Positions 12,883-22,992 of a stretch of 64,000 bases of DNA are shown piece after piece (the stretch's first letter is position 1; the number at the start of each line of letters is the position of its first letter). The notes beneath the pieces are model-generated. The model was not told the DNA's origin. It ran no database searches and worked only from the letters and a program-made list of their open reading frames with translations. The DNA comes from Ambrosia x helenae (taxonomy: Eukaryota; Streptophyta; Magnoliopsida; Asterales; Asteraceae): NCBI GenBank assembly GCA_030844895.1, contig CM061227.1, positions 707,153-771,152 of the forward strand, in the 5' to 3' direction. Made by a program: the position numbers and the translations under genes.

Positions 12883-12965
12883 TGCAGTAGCCGGGACTCG
12901 AACCCGGGTACTCTCTGTATCAAGCCCAGATCACAACCACTTGATCTGTATGATCAGTTGTGTTT
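12883..12965 (-). repeat. tRNA-like module in the left LTR (copy at about 18578-18660)
   Basis: On the minus strand GATCAAGTGGTTGTGATC resembles a pol III A box/D-arm, and CCCGGGTTCGAGTCCCGG is a perfect T-arm with B box, leading into GCTACTGCACC. This may be a tRNA-derived sequence trapped in the LTR. It is unlikely to be a functional tRNA gene because no proper acceptor stem closes. Confidence 0.5.
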
Positions 12966-13592
12966 ATTTCTTGTTTTGAAATATAAATAACATAACCCAA
13001 CCTAGTGTTCTTCCCCAAATTAACAACTTCAAGCCCTAGATTTATAATAGTTTGATTTACACAACAATAACCCAATTAATCATAGGGTTATTGTTGTGTG
13101 TATGCCGAATGACAAAACCCACAGAAAAGATTAGACTTACAAGTATGTTTCGTGTTCGATTGAACAGTCAACCAAAAAGTCAACACTCGTTCGCAAATCA
13201 AGATCAGGAGTTTATAGGTAGAAATTGGGGATGTAGAAAGGATTAGTGGCGAGTTGTGATGGTTCCTGAATGCTCAATTTATAGTGAAATGGCCGGGTGT
13301 TCGATTTGGAAGTCGTTGACCTTGCTTTAAACATAACGCGTAAATGGTTAATTTGTTTACTAATTGATTTGTAATTGGATGGGTAATCACATATGAATGC
13401 CGATAATCACGATTCCTAAGTCAAACCTTGGTTATTGCATGTTAATGATTGGTCAAAAAAAAAGAAAAAAAGAAAAGAAGGAAAAAAAAAATATAACACT
13501 TCTGCTGCTGCTGCTCGCGACAGCCAAGGAAGGAGAAGAAAGGGGCGCGAAAACGGGTTTTAATATAATTCATGCTGGAATAAAATCAACAG

Positions 13593-13668
13593 AGTGGTGT
13601 AGCCTAGATGGTGTGGTGTGTGTTGTGTTGTGAACTGACCCGGGTTCGATCCCAGGGAAAGCAACATA
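13593..13668 (+). repeat. Second tRNA-like module in the LTR (copy at about 19292-19368)
   Basis: GTAGCCTAGATGGTG resembles an A box and GACCCGGGTTCGATCCCAGG a T-arm with B box, in the opposite orientation to the other module in the same LTR. Similar AGCCCAGATGGT...GATCGAACCTC sequence occurs in the surrounding MULE at 20637. Confidence 0.45.
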
Positions 13669-13966
13669 TTTTTTTTTTTTAGCATATAAGGAAAAGGGAA
13701 GGGAGAAGCTGTTGGGCTTGGGATGCTTTGGGCTGGATTTGTTCTGGGCCGCTGCTTTATGTGGGCTTCAGGAAAACAAGAGAAGGTTATGGTTGGGTTG
13801 GGTTTAGATAATGGTTTGGGTTGTAGGTTAATGGGTTAGGTTAAAGAAAGAAGTATATTAAAATGACTAATTGTATAAAATCTGATTTTTTTTTTTATTA
13901 TTATTACTATTATTATTATTATTATTTTATTATTATTATTATAAATAAAAAGTGACGGATGTCACA

Positions 13967-13990
13967 GCATCCCCTACTTTTAGAAACTTC
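13967..13990 (-). other. Polypurine tract beside the 3' LTR
   Basis: Minus-strand AAAAGTAGGGGATGC directly precedes the LTR start TGTGACATCC, the expected position for plus-strand DNA priming. The preceding GGGACGAAGTTTCT block is common upstream of the LTR in plant chromovirus-type gypsy elements. Confidence 0.8.
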
Positions 13991-15114
13991 GTCCCGAAGT
14001 TAATAGTAACATAGGGTTATGGATGCTTGGGTAGAAATTAAGGTAGCAGTGGTTTGGAAAATTCGAATGATTTGGATAAGAGGTTTGATAAGTGTGGGTT
14101 AAGGATTGGATTAAGTTCGTTTCGAAAGGGTAAAGAGAGTAAGAATCTAGTAAATCACTTAAATTGCAAGTTCAGGAATCCTAAAATAAATGTACGAGTT
14201 GATTGACCACAGAAAGACTAAATGAACTAACAAGCAAACAGAGTTTGTTCCTGGTTCGACTTCCAGTCTCACTTTCAACGCATCATTAGTGTTTGTATAC
14301 AGGGTGTACCGCAGCTAACCCACCACACCTTTGATACCTTGAAAACGTACTGAACGCCTACCCAAGAATCCCAATAGAATTTCACACCACCCTAATGTAC
14401 CTGTAAATTCATGATTACGTTCCGGACCGGAATCATCAATTTACCTTACATTAGGGTTTTATGTCCTTCTATGATCCCACCGATTGTTGAGCAGGTTCGA
14501 TAGCCTCCACCAGCCGTGGAGTAGGTTGTAGGGCCTCTCCCGACTGTTTGAAAGGCATAGTGACCTCTACCAATCGTTGAGTATGTTCGATAGCCTCCAC
14601 CAGTCGTGGAGCAGGTTGTAGGGCCTCTCCCGACTGTTGAAAAAGGCATGATGACTTCTATTAAGTGCAGCAATTATTATTCACATAGATTGCAAATTGA
14701 TAGCATGTTTATGCAAGCAAGTTTGTAAGTACTATAACCATTAAGTGTAAGTGTTATCATGAATAATTAAATGTTTACGAGTATCATGAATAATTAGATG
14801 TTCAATGCGTAGTCAAATTAAGGGAAAAATCTAGTTTCATGTAATAACCAATGATGTTTTCTTAGAAAAGCATCTGTAAGATCAAGTATCAAGTCCAAAT
14901 GTTCCAAATAAATGTAAGGTAGAGTCTTGTATGATAAATGTAATCAATATGATAATTTTCCAATCTGTGTTAATACACGATAACATGCAAGGAAATTTCT
15001 AGATGTTGTATGCTAATGAGTGCGACAAAATTGGGTACAAAATGATAATAGAATCAAGAAAATGAAAACACGAGTATTGGATTTCTCGAGTCTTGGGAAG
15101 ATTTCATCCATGGC
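13991..15114 (-). other. Internal region between gag and 3' LTR, with ~110-bp tandem repeat
   Basis: No pol gene. Between about 14470 and 14650 a unit containing GATAGCCTCCACCAG, CGTGGAG, GTAGGGCCTCTCCCGACTGT and GGCAT occurs twice, giving a 75-codon repeat frame on the minus strand. The rest is AT-rich non-coding DNA occupying the place of pol. Confidence 0.7.
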
Positions 15115-16332
15115 TTAACCAGTGGGATTAACGTCATCCTGATCGTCTGCTTCGTTGATATCGAAATTGAAAACTTGTCCATGTGCCATCAGGTTTATAT
15201 TGTTCAATTTGGGACATTGAGGTAGCATGTGGTTAGGGTCTCTACAATGATAACATGCCCGACCGTTAGTAATCTGTAGTGGTCCCTGGGCAGCTGTTTG
15301 ATGATTACTCTGTGTCCCAACCATTACTCGACAAGTGGTGACAAAGTGTCCAAACCTCCCACATCTAGTGCATTGACGGCATGGAAGATTTGCAGGGTGA
15401 TGGTATTTGCAGGTGTTGCATTGAGGATGGATTCCCGTGTAGGCTTTCTTGATAGGAGGCTGAGCCACCGGATCAACAACAGCATGGTTCTGATTATCGC
15501 CCATTCGTTTCTTAGAGTTCGAAGCAGTAGTGGTGACCTTTGCTAAAACAATCTTAGGTTGTTCATCAACATGGGTGGTTTTCTCAGTAGGTGTCTTGGT
15601 GCCCTTCCTAACCAAGTTTCCTTTCCTTACGTGTTTGTCTGTTAATGTGGCTGCAAGTTGGATGGCTTCTTCTACCGTAGTGACTTTGCCTCCAGTGACA
15701 ACGTCTTGAATCAGGTCAGGTAATCCCTCGATATATTTTTCGATTGCTCGAGAGACTGGGGTGACCATGTGGGGAACCAGTATGCTAAGTTCGTGATATC
15801 GAGTATTATACGCAAGATTCTCACCACTGTCTTGTTTCAGTCCATGGAACTCCTCCTCCAGTTTCCTGATTTCGTTCCTAGGGCAAAATTTGGTGATCAT
15901 GAGTTCCTTAACTTCAGCCCAAGATAAAGATAAAGCAACATCAGCTCCTCGATTGCGTTTTTCGCCATTCCACCAGGTTAACGCTCCCTTTTGAAGGACA
16001 CTGGTAGCATAGCGAACGCGGAGTTCATCAGGACATTCACTGTTCACAAAAGTACTCTCCATGCTTTCAAACCATTGGAGGAGGCCAGTAGCACCCTCCT
16101 CACCAGTGAATTTTGTGGGATTGCAGGAGTTAAAGTGTTTGAAAGTGCACCGGAATTGAGTCGTACTCCCTGTGTTGGCACTGTTACTATTCTGGGTTAT
16201 CTCACTGACAAGGTTTGGGATCACTGCAGCAATTTGCTCGGCGACTAAAGATGCGAGGCGACGATCAGAACGTCGTCCCGAAGCACGAACAGGGCGTTGG
16301 CTGGCATCACGGAGCATGCGACGAGCAGACAT
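15115..16332 (-). CDS. Gag polyprotein of Ty3/gypsy-type element
   Basis: An intact 405-codon frame with no stops. Residues about 60-220 form a retrotransposon Gag core: FKHFNSCNPTKFTGEEGA, a WF motif, ALTWWNGEKR, and later RKLEEEFHGLKQ. A Lys-rich linker follows. Near the C-terminus are two CCHC zinc knuckles, CTRCGRFGHFVTTC and CYHCRDPNHMLPQC, both with the CX2CX4HX4C spacing. It would form the particle shell and package element RNA. It ends in an acidic tail (DINEADDQDD) with no protease or pol fused or following, which is unusual for a gypsy element and supports non-autonomy. Start chosen at the first Met of the frame; the product begins MSARRML. Confidence 0.93.
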   Translation of the reverse strand: MSARRMLRDASQRPVRASGRRSDRRLASLVAEQIAAVIPNLVSEITQNSNSANTGSTTQFRCTFKHFNSCNPTKFTGEEGATGLLQWFESMESTFVNSECPDELRVRYATSVLQKGALTWWNGEKRNRGADVALSLSWAEVKELMITKFCPRNEIRKLEEEFHGLKQDSGENLAYNTRYHELSILVPHMVTPVSRAIEKYIEGLPDLIQDVVTGGKVTTVEEAIQLAATLTDKHVRKGNLVRKGTKTPTEKTTHVDEQPKIVLAKVTTTASNSKKRMGDNQNHAVVDPVAQPPIKKAYTGIHPQCNTCKYHHPANLPCRQCTRCGRFGHFVTTCRVMVGTQSNHQTAAQGPLQITNGRACYHCRDPNHMLPQCPKLNNINLMAHGQVFNFDINEADDQDDVNPTG

Positions 16333-16983
16333 CTATGAGGTAGTCAATGAACAATCATGAGATTAGAAAATGTGAGTGTATAACTGTACAAATGATATAT
16401 AGGATATTGTATATGAAATGAGAGAGTATTATTGTAAAACTTGCATAAGATGCTTGGAGTGCCCTTGTCTAGCTGTAAAGCCCAACAAGAACGTTGACTT
16501 TTCAAAGAAATTGAGCCCAATGGTGATCAAAGAAGACATGCTTTAGCCTATAAGTGGACACTCACTCCAGGAATCCCCAGGTAAGCATAACAGGTCCGTA
16601 AATGGATTTATGCGCTATGCTTGCCTATGCCAGAAAACCCAGTGTACAGGCGTCCACCCTTCCAGATTGCACGTGTCCTTATCACACTCATTAAAGTTCA
16701 ACAACTTCGAAGGAGTAACAATAAGAGTAGGCATTATGTCTAAGAGTGTCTTCATGAAAGGTACTGCTCCTGTTCCATGGTGATGTAGGCTTTCCACTCC
16801 TTGTAGGACACCATCTCTATGCACCATGATGAAAGATGAGAATAAGGGAGAGAGAAGGAGGGAAAGATAGAGGAAGAAAGTAGAAGGAAATGAGGGGTAG
16901 GGTAATTTAGGAAATGTTATGCATGAAGGTTAAAGATCGGTTATAGTCTAGGCCAGTTTATCTAATAACCTAGTTCCCTATAA
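16333..16983 (-). other. Leader between PBS and gag
   Basis: About 650 bp of untranslated leader of the minus-strand element. A 70-codon frame (16615-16827) lies upstream of gag on the same strand; it has no recognised domain and is not supported as a gene. Confidence 0.6.
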
Positions 16984-17000
16984 CCATGGCTCTGATACCA
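16984..17000 (-). other. Primer-binding site (initiator tRNA-Met type)
   Basis: On the minus strand TGGTATCAGAGCCATGG lies 3 bases from the 5' LTR. TGGTATCAGAGC is complementary to the 3' end of plant initiator tRNA-Met and fixes the element's orientation. Confidence 0.92.
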
Positions 17001-17003
17001 ATC

Positions 17004-19605
17004 TGTAACACCCCAACCGATGGCGGAATCATCGAGGTGCCACGTAGTGACGATTGATCAAAAGCTCATGGTACTAAAATGTAAATATTATTGAATAATC
17101 CAAAATTGTCTTACATGGAAATGGAAATTACATTGTCTAAGTGAAATGTAAATATTGAAATAACTGAATTGAAATAAAACACTAAATGTCTCTTGCTAAA
17201 GCACTAGATCAAACTGCACCTGAAACATGTACAAAAATAGGTTTGGTCAACATATGAAATGTTGGTGAGCATTCCTAGATTTGATATATATAGTAGGTTA
17301 AAAAGTTATACAATTCAAGTGCAAGCTATAGTGCAAATATGTAAACTATGTATCATACAAATGAGCGAAATCAACCCTGTGACTGTATAATGTACTGTAT
17401 GAACTGTAGTGTACTTATCCAACGAGTGGATAATAACTTAACAATGGCCACGGATTCTCCGATGAAAAAGGGGGAGAATCAACCTAGGCGGGTTGTCAAT
17501 CCAAATAGCGCTATCCAATGTTAAGGTCGGCTTGTACCATGTTAATGATTTCACTAAGTACAAATGTAATCCACATGTATTGTCTAAGCATAAAGCACGT
17601 TGTAAGCAATGCACATAGTACTAGAATTGTATTGTAAAAATGTAAACTTGTATTTGAAATTGTAATAGTGTACATGTAACACCCCAAAAATGTATAAAAG
17701 CAAAAAGGGGTAGGAATACTCACTGTTCACGTAGTAACTTGAAATTGGACTTGGACAACGAAATATGGATTTGAGATTACTCCCAAATGATTAACCTAAA
17801 GTAATTGATAATGTATGAGTGAAATAACTCTAGGATACATGTATTTCTAGGGCTTCGAATTTGGGGATAAATGTTTATCTGATTAATTAATGAATTGTTT
17901 ATTAAATATATGAAATTTAATAAATAAATAAATAAAAGTCTCTTTGTAAAATCTTAAGTTGAATATAATCATAACATAAGGTTTTTGAGTATGAAAATAA
18001 TTTTTATAAAATTATTTTCTTGAAAATAGAATATTTAATCAAATTATTTCAAATTGTCAAAATATGATTTTAATATCTAAAAATATTAAAATCAAAGAAT
18101 TTCTGAATTAAAAATTGTAATTCAGTTCTAGATAGTTAGAAATAATTTGTGTAAAATTTTGGTACAAAAATATTGAAAAATGAATTTATTATGAATTATT
18201 TACGATTAAAACTAACAAAAATTGATTAAAAATATTAAATAAATGATTTTACTGAATTAAAAATTATTTCAGTAAAGTTTATCCTTATAAAAAGTCAGGA
18301 TAATTTTTGGAGAATTTAATAAAATTGTTTTGATATATAAATGGATTTTTATAAATATAATAGTATAAAAAATGATTTAATTATTATAAATACTAAATAA
18401 ATGAATTTCTGAAAAATAAAAATTATAAATAAAACTTTTATCTCAGGTTAAACAAATATAATTTTTTTAGAATTTATAAAATAGTTTTGATATTTTAAAA
18501 TGAATTTAAAAGATTAAAAGGTTTAATATATATATAAAATAGTTTTGTTTTTAAAACAAAGTAAAAGAAGCAAAAAGGTGCAGTAGCCGGGACTCGAACC
18601 CGGGTACTCTCTGTATCAAGCCCAGATCACAACCACTTGATCTGTATGATCAGTTGTGTTTATTTCTTGTTTTGAAATATAAATAACATAACCCAACCTA
18701 GTGTTCTTCCCCAAATTAACAACTTCAAGCCCTAGATTTATAATAGTTTGATTTACACAACAATAACCCAATTAATCATAGGGTTATTGTTGTGTGTATG
18801 CCGAATGACAAAACCCACAGAAAAGATTAGACTTACAAGTATGTTTCGTGTTCGATTGAACAGTCAACCAAAAAGTCAACACTCGTTCGCAAATCAAGAT
18901 CAGGAGTTTATAGGTAGAAATTGGGGATGTAGAAAGGATTAGTGGCGAGTTGTGATGGTTCCTGAATGCTCAATTTATAGTGAAATGGCCGGGTGTTCGA
19001 TTTGGAAGTCGTTGACCTTGCTTTAAACATAACGCGTAAATGGTTAATTTGTTTACTAATTGATTTGTAATTGGATGGGTAATCACATATGAATGCCGAT
19101 AATCACGATTCCTAAGTCAAACCTTGGTTATTGCATGTTAATGATTGGTCAAAAAAAAAGAAAAAAAGAAAAGAAGGAAAAAAAAAAAATATAACACTTC
19201 TGCTGCTGCTGCTCGCGACAGCCAAGGAAGGAGAAGAAAGGGGCGCGAAAACGGGTTTTAATATAATTCATGCTGGAATAAAATCAACAGAGTGGTGTAG
19301 CCTAGATGGTGTGCGTGTGTGTTGTGTTGTGAACTGACCCGGGTTCGATCCCAGGGAAAGCAACATATTTTTTTTTTTTAGCATATAAGGAAAAGGGAAG
19401 GGAGAAGCTGTTGGGCTTGGGATGCTTTGGGCTGGATTTGTTCTGGGCCGCTGCTTTATGTGGGCTTCAGGAAAACAAGAGAAGGTTATGGTTGGGTTGG
19501 GTTTAGATAATGGTTTGGGTTGTAGGTTAATGGGTTAGGTTAAAGAAAGAAGTATATTAAAATGACTAATTGTATAAAATCTGATTTTTTTTTTATTATT
19601 ATTAC

Positions 19606-19663
<58 letters not shown>

Positions 19664-19686
19664 AATAAAAAGTGACGGATGTCACA
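17004..19686 (-). repeat. Right LTR (5' LTR of the minus-strand element)
   Basis: 2,683 bp; 27 bp longer than the left LTR mainly because of a longer (TTA)n tract at about 19594-19662. In minus orientation it begins TGTGACATCC and ends GGGGTGTTACA, immediately followed by a 3-base spacer and the primer-binding site. Confidence 0.95.
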
Positions 19687-20278
19687 TGAACGGATTCGAC
19701 GATAACGCGTTCGCCCGCATATACTCGTCCATAGATTGGAGTGGACTCGGGAATGCACCACACTCAAAATGGATGGAGATGCCTTTGACTGGATTAGTGA
19801 TTGCTCAGGCATTTGGTGTGGTCCTTCAATTCTTCAGTCCTCTTGGAGCGTGCACATTCTTCCCTATTCACATTCATCCTGAAAGCGTGATACAACATCG
19901 GGTCATTTCGATGGCCTTCGTGAACGGCAACCACTTTATCATGCTTAAGCTAGCAGACGACGCTCCGATGCCTTATCCGAGCGGAGCATGGAGGCGTTGG
20001 GTAGATGTAAATCACAACCCATGGTTAGCACTATACAGGGATCGTCTTGATGAGGGGCGTAGGCTATCTCAAACAGATCCAGAGTGGTTTGACCTAACAG
20101 GCTGTCCTGATTCTTCTAATAGTTCGGTGTAAATTTGTTTTTAATGATTTATTAAGTACATTTTTTATTTTTTATTTATATTTTAGATATAAAATATGAA
20201 ATGAAAATGTTCTTTTATAAAAAAACCTACACCACGTAATTAAAAATAACAAAATAAAAAAAAAAAACAAAACTACTA

Positions 20279-20823
20279 CTGGGCCGTAGAGACCTCTACG
20301 GCCCATAGAAGGCTCAAAACTGATTCAGCTACGGGCCGTATGGACCTCTACGGCCCGTAGGATTCTGGAAGATGGTCGTAGAAGACCCTCTATGGGTCGT
20401 AGAAGGAATTTGTCTACGGGCCGTAGACGTCTCTACGACCCGTAGAGAAAATTTTTTTTTTTCAAAGAATTTTTGAGTTTATATATATAAATCAGTAGTT
20501 TTTTTTAAAAAAAATATAGTCTACGACCCGTATAGGTCTCTACGGGCCGTAGACGAGGATTTTTTTTAAAAAAAATTGGGTTTTCAGTGTTATGTTATAT
20601 ATTATTTTTGTGGGATATAAAACAGCAAACTGGTAGCCCAGATGGTCCCCATTGTTACTATAAGTATGTATGTGTGTGTGTGAGAATGGATAGGCCCACG
20701 ATCGAACCTCGTCCCAACCGTTTTTTTAAAATTTTTTTCACCTACGGGCCGTATAGATCTATACGGGCCATAGAAGAGTTTTAATGCCCATCTACGGCCC
20801 GTAAGGCCCTATACGGGCCGTAG
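20279..20823. repeat. Middle array of CTACGGGCCGTAG palindromes
   Basis: Several units, such as CTACGGGCCGTATGGACCTC facing CTCTACGGCCCGTAG, are spread over about 540 bp between the OTU gene's stop and the accessory gene. They are the same motif as at both ends of the element, separated by poly-A/T tracts. Confidence 0.88.
20630..20732 (+). repeat. SINE-like tRNA-derived segment
   Basis: GGTAGCCCAGATGGTCCCC (A-box-like) is followed about 55 bp later by GATCGAACCTCGTCCC (B-box-like), with a short (TG)n between and a T/A-rich tail after. It fits a short tRNA-derived SINE or a recurring pol III-like module. A partial match (CGCAAGATCGAACCTCG) occurs near 22682. Confidence 0.35.
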
Positions 20824-20904
20824 GAAAGTTATTAAAACATCTTAACCCACAGACGATCAGATCAGACAACCACAAAACTTTCCCAACCCTAACCCCCTTT
20901 TCGC

Positions 20905-21574
20905 CCCTTTCATCCAAACAACCACTACGCACATCCGGTGGTACACTCGCGACGACCTTGTAGAGGTATTAATATTATTTTTATTTTTATTATTATTATT
21001 TTTGTTTTTGTTCTTATTCGAAATGTTAATGTTAATGTTAATGTTCAGGATGTCTACACTAGGGCGGTGACTACTGTCGCTGATGACGACCTCTATGCGT
21101 GGTGGCCCACCATTGGCGGTCCCGAGTTCGGCAACCCGGCAGAGAAGTATTATTATTATTATTATTATCATCATCATTATTTTTTTTTTTCAATATCTTT
21201 GTTCTGATTATTATTACTATTATTATGCTGTGCAGGGAGAGGTGTGACAGGGCATCCAACATTCGTCACCCCGTAGTTCGTTACATTCACCGTTGCATTA
21301 CTTATTCCCTAACGGCACGGGGGAATAGTAACGAGCGGGTGACGAAGACGGACCTGATGTACCTGCATTGTATACTCACCGGCAAGCCGATTGCCTTGCA
21401 TCGGGTCATGGCCGAGTTTTTTGCCGCCTTCCCCCATAAGCCGTTGAAGGGAGGCATCCCATGCGGGGGGCTCATCAGCAGGATTGCTGAGCGCTGCGAT
21501 GGCGTGAAGTATTACGGTTATGTTAACCGTAATCGGTTTCCGTCACTACCGCCCAGGTATTTCGGTTATTAATG

Positions 21575-21617
<43 letters not shown>

Positions 21618-21783
21618 TAATGTTTTTGAGTTTCTTTCAGCCCATTAGGTCTACAAACGATGAAGGCTATGCTTTGTGCGGCGAAGAAGGCGAAGACGCC
21701 GGATCATGATGAGTTCCACTATCTGATTGGTCCCGGTGGCGTGGAGTTTGTGCATGAGCCGTTAGTACATCGGGGCCTTAGAG

Positions 21784-21815
<32 letters not shown>

Positions 21816-21816
21816 C

Positions 21817-21856
<40 letters not shown>

Positions 21857-22504
21857 TATTATTTGGGAAACTTGTAGACAACTTGTGTTGTCTGGATTGC
21901 CTAAAAACAGGGGAAACTCTGCCCAATTTTTTTATAAAATCCTGGAATATTATTATTATTTATTAATTATTTATTGTTATCCATTGCAGGTGATGCTGTG
22001 GAGGTCGGGTTGCAGTTTGTGCATGAGCAGGAGGGGGGCGGTCTTAGGGACGTCGAGATGCCTCAGCAGCAGCCTGAGGACTTGCAGATACCGGCGCGCG
22101 TTTATCACTCCCTCAGGTTGCCTCCTGATGTTAGGGCGGACGTTCGTGCGGCTGCCGAGGAGGCTGTCGAGATGCGTGCATGGCGTCAGCAGATGGACAC
22201 CTGGTGTCAGCAGCAGGACACCTGGCGTCAGCAGCAGGACGCCGATACGCGTCAGTGGCGTGATCGGCAGGACGACGCGATGCGCTGGTTGATTGCTGGC
22301 CAGCAGGATATGTATCGCCACCTAGGCATGCAGGCTCGTGTCCCACCGACTTTAGGGACCAGCACGCACGAGCCCGTGACGTCCTCCCAGCAGCCCGACA
22401 CGTCTTCGCAGGAGCCGGGACCGCGCCGCCGACTGACTCTACGATGTTTTATTTCTGATCATCTTATGTATTTAAACAATCTTTATTTTGAACGCCTCTG
22501 TTAA
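20905..22504 (+). CDS. Second MULE gene: plant transposon-protein-like, 5 exons
   Basis: Exons inferred from GT/AG sites: one ending at 20965 (start not fixed), 21049-21146, 21236-21556, 21641-21783 and 21990-22504. Exon 3 encodes the most recognisable block: HPVVRYIHRCITYSLTARG, then TKTDLMYLHCILTGKPIAL and GGLISRIAERCDG. This resembles the domain annotated in plants as putative plant transposon protein or retrotransposon Orf1; resemblance is from memory and moderate. The last exon has repeated WRQQ(Q)D units and looks like a coiled coil, then a Ser/Pro-rich tail. It lies between two palindrome arrays in the same orientation as the transposase gene, suggesting an accessory protein of the element. 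Function unknown. Confidence 0.6.
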
Positions 22505-22723
22505 CTTTTAGTTTTATTTTGTTGCGTATATAAACGATTAGTTAACTTTGTGTTTATATTGGTTTATGGTAGACGACGTTTGTGTTTATGTTTTGGTTTA
22601 TCGTTTATATCGAGACGACTTTGTGTTTATATTGGTTTATGGTTTATATCGAGACGACTTGTGTGTTTGTGTGATAATGTCCGCAAGATCGAACCTCGTA
22701 GAGTTACTGTTATGTTTTTTTAG

Positions 22724-22992
22724 CCTTCTACGGCCCGTAGAGGTCTATACGGGCCGTAGGTCACACAAATCAAACTTATCCTTCCCATCCTTGCCCTCCA
22801 TTCTGCTAAAATAAGTTTTGATTCTTCTATGGGCCGTAGGGACCTCTACGGCCCGTAGGTAATCATTACCAATGATTGACAATCATTCAATCATTGTGAT
22901 GATTACCTACGGGCCGTAGAGGCCTCTACGGCCCATAGAACAAGAAAAAATGTTGTATACGGGCCGTAGAGCCCTCTACGGCCCGTAGAGGG
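22724..22992. repeat. Right array of CTACGGGCCGTAG palindromes
   Basis: Four paired units at about 22724-22760, 22826-22858, 22905-22938 and 22954-22992, the last touching the right terminal inverted repeat. Pairs read CTACGGCCCGTAGAGG with CTATACGGGCCGTAG. Confidence 0.9.

Larger units (their letters stand above)
11311..13966 (-). repeat. Left LTR (3' LTR of the minus-strand element)
   Basis: 2,656 bp. It matches 17004-19686 almost base for base by eye. Differences are rare substitutions, single-base changes in A or T runs and a shorter (TTA)n tract near 13890-13945. Short open frames inside (for example 70 codons at 11818-12030) appear identically in the other LTR and are not genes. Confidence 0.95.
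11311..19686 (-). mobile_element. Gag-only Ty3/gypsy retrotransposon nested in the OTU exon
   Basis: Two near-identical LTRs enclose an internal region of about 3 kb, with 5-bp duplications TGAAC at 11306-11310 and 19687-19691. The LTRs start TGTAACACCCC and end GTCACA as printed. The element runs right to left: primer-binding site at 16984-17000, gag at 16332-15115, purine-rich tract beside the left LTR. No protease, reverse transcriptase, RNase H or integrase is present, so it needs an autonomous partner and fits the TR-GAG/LARD class. The insertion falls exactly between codons of the OTU exon. High LTR identity implies recent insertion. Confidence 0.93.
7986..20132 (+). pseudogene. MULE transposase gene: FAR1-like, MULE, SWIM and OTU domains
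   Basis: About eight exons with GT/AG introns. Exon 1 (7986-8328) has a 1-bp shift in CCCC at 8154-8157. Exon 2 (8626-9126) gives a FAR1/WRKY-GCM1-like zinc domain with CNC and HNH ligands. Exon 3 (9196-9594) has the MULE core (MIDATYKTN, AFISREKKDNYLW) with a frame shift near 9507. Exons 4 (9769-9936) and 5 (10008-10446) continue it (TTNRAESQH) to a SWIM-like LPCAC after another shift near 10400. Exon 6 (10521-10804) and exon 7 (10908-11003) form a basic linker. Exon 8 starts at 11094 with an OTU-type domain: DGNC holds the expected Asp and Cys, and the His in NGNHF lies beyond the retrotransposon insertion, in frame from 19692. Role: DNA binding and transposition; the OTU part would be a ubiquitin-type protease. 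At least three frame shifts plus the insertion make it a pseudogene as read. Confidence 0.85.

Noticed and set aside
12883..12965. A true tRNA gene on the minus strand
   Set aside because: The T-arm is excellent, but the acceptor stem and anticodon arm do not close properly and the sequence sits inside both LTRs.
15298..16360. Plus-strand frames over the gag region
   Set aside because: Antisense shadows of the intact minus-strand gag.
7546..22992. CRISPR-like array (regular GC palindromes)
   Set aside because: Units are irregularly spaced, palindromic in pairs, without unique spacers, and in a plant nuclear transposon.
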